The notes under the pieces were generated by a model. That model did not search any database. It was given only the letters and a program-made list of their open reading frames with translations, and had not been told where the DNA came from. The position numbers and the translations under genes are program-made. 32,805 nucleotides of DNA from Clostridia bacterium. Its GTDB lineage: Bacteria > Bacillota > Clostridia > UBA1381. Of this stretch, positions 32,787 through 32,805 are shown piece after piece. The stretch is from NCBI GenBank assembly GCA_026418715.1, contig JAOAAV010000026.1, forward strand, positions 1 through 32,805. The letters are read 5' to 3'. Within the stretch, counting starts at the first letter, position 1. Every line of letters begins with the position of its first letter.

Positions 32787-32805
32787 CTGTCTCTTATACA
32801 CATCT
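32787..32805. other. Nextera/Tn5 mosaic-end adapter sequence (artefact)
   Basis: The last 19 bases, CTGTCTCTTATACACATCT, are the Tn5 mosaic end used in transposon-based library construction. It is not genomic and explains the false MYKRQ peptide at the start of the last reading frame. Confidence 0.96.

Noticed and set aside
1-32805. CRISPR array, prophage or secondary-metabolite cluster
   Set aside because: No regularly spaced repeats, phage structural genes or biosynthetic enzyme sets are present on either strand.

Overview
The window looks like the end of a contig from a low-GC anaerobic Bacillota (Clostridia-type) genome. The grounds are the AT-rich host sequence, strong AGGAGG ribosome binding sites, TTGACA/TATAAT promoters, a pyruvate phosphate dikinase, an agr-type quorum-sensing locus, a DUF1385 gene next to prmC, CCA-encoding tRNA genes, and what appears to be an OLE RNA with its partner gene oapA in front of dxs. 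The last 19 bases (32787-32805) are the Tn5/Nextera mosaic-end sequence, so the right edge is a sequencing artefact.

Layout. 1-4597 (+): the 3' part of a large structured RNA, assigned as OLE RNA by context, then oapA, dxs, tlyA and ispE (isoprenoid synthesis and rRNA modification). 4640-5923: two tandem terminator-like hairpins, a promoter with a palindromic operator candidate, and a lone beta-propeller gene. 5959-9877 (+): a tight cluster of a DUF5685 protein, a J-domain protein with a cysteine-rich tail, a small membrane protein, DUF1385 and prmC. 9862-11283 (-): a membrane-anchored G5/M23 cell-wall peptidase, convergent with prmC, with OmpR-family-like regulatory boxes in its promoter region. 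11585-12300 (-): the C-terminal remnant of a GH127-type glycosidase. 12413-15246 (+): a monocistronic ppdK.

15250-17367 is the accessory part. It holds a decayed, GC-richer RepA-like ATPase fragment (truncated, frameshifted, in-frame stop) cut by a complete IS3-family element with a visible -1 frameshift signal. Next to it lies an agr locus in the order A-C-B-D (17543-20412), with a 49-residue AgrD precursor whose peptide can be read directly. A cupin gene and an unrecognised 108-residue protein follow.

22060-29889 (-) is one operon-like run: gltX, glnS, a PLP aminotransferase, trpS, a WecA/TagO-type phosphosugar transferase and wecB. This couples aminoacyl-tRNA synthesis with the first steps of a cell-wall or surface glycopolymer. 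Divergent from it, 30011-31814 (+) holds cdd and a pyrimidine-nucleoside phosphorylase gene (pyrimidine salvage). 31936-32433 is a tRNA cluster (Pro, Val, Thr, Tyr) with two promoters and a terminator. The window closes with the 3' end of an O-acetylhomoserine sulfhydrylase gene on the minus strand.

Most of the window is housekeeping. The points most worth following are the OLE RNA/OapA pair, the agr locus with its readable peptide and promoter repeats, the conserved but uncharacterised DUF5685/Cys-rich J-protein cluster, and the regulatory boxes at the M23 peptidase gene. No sequence searches could be run; family assignments rest on motifs and context.
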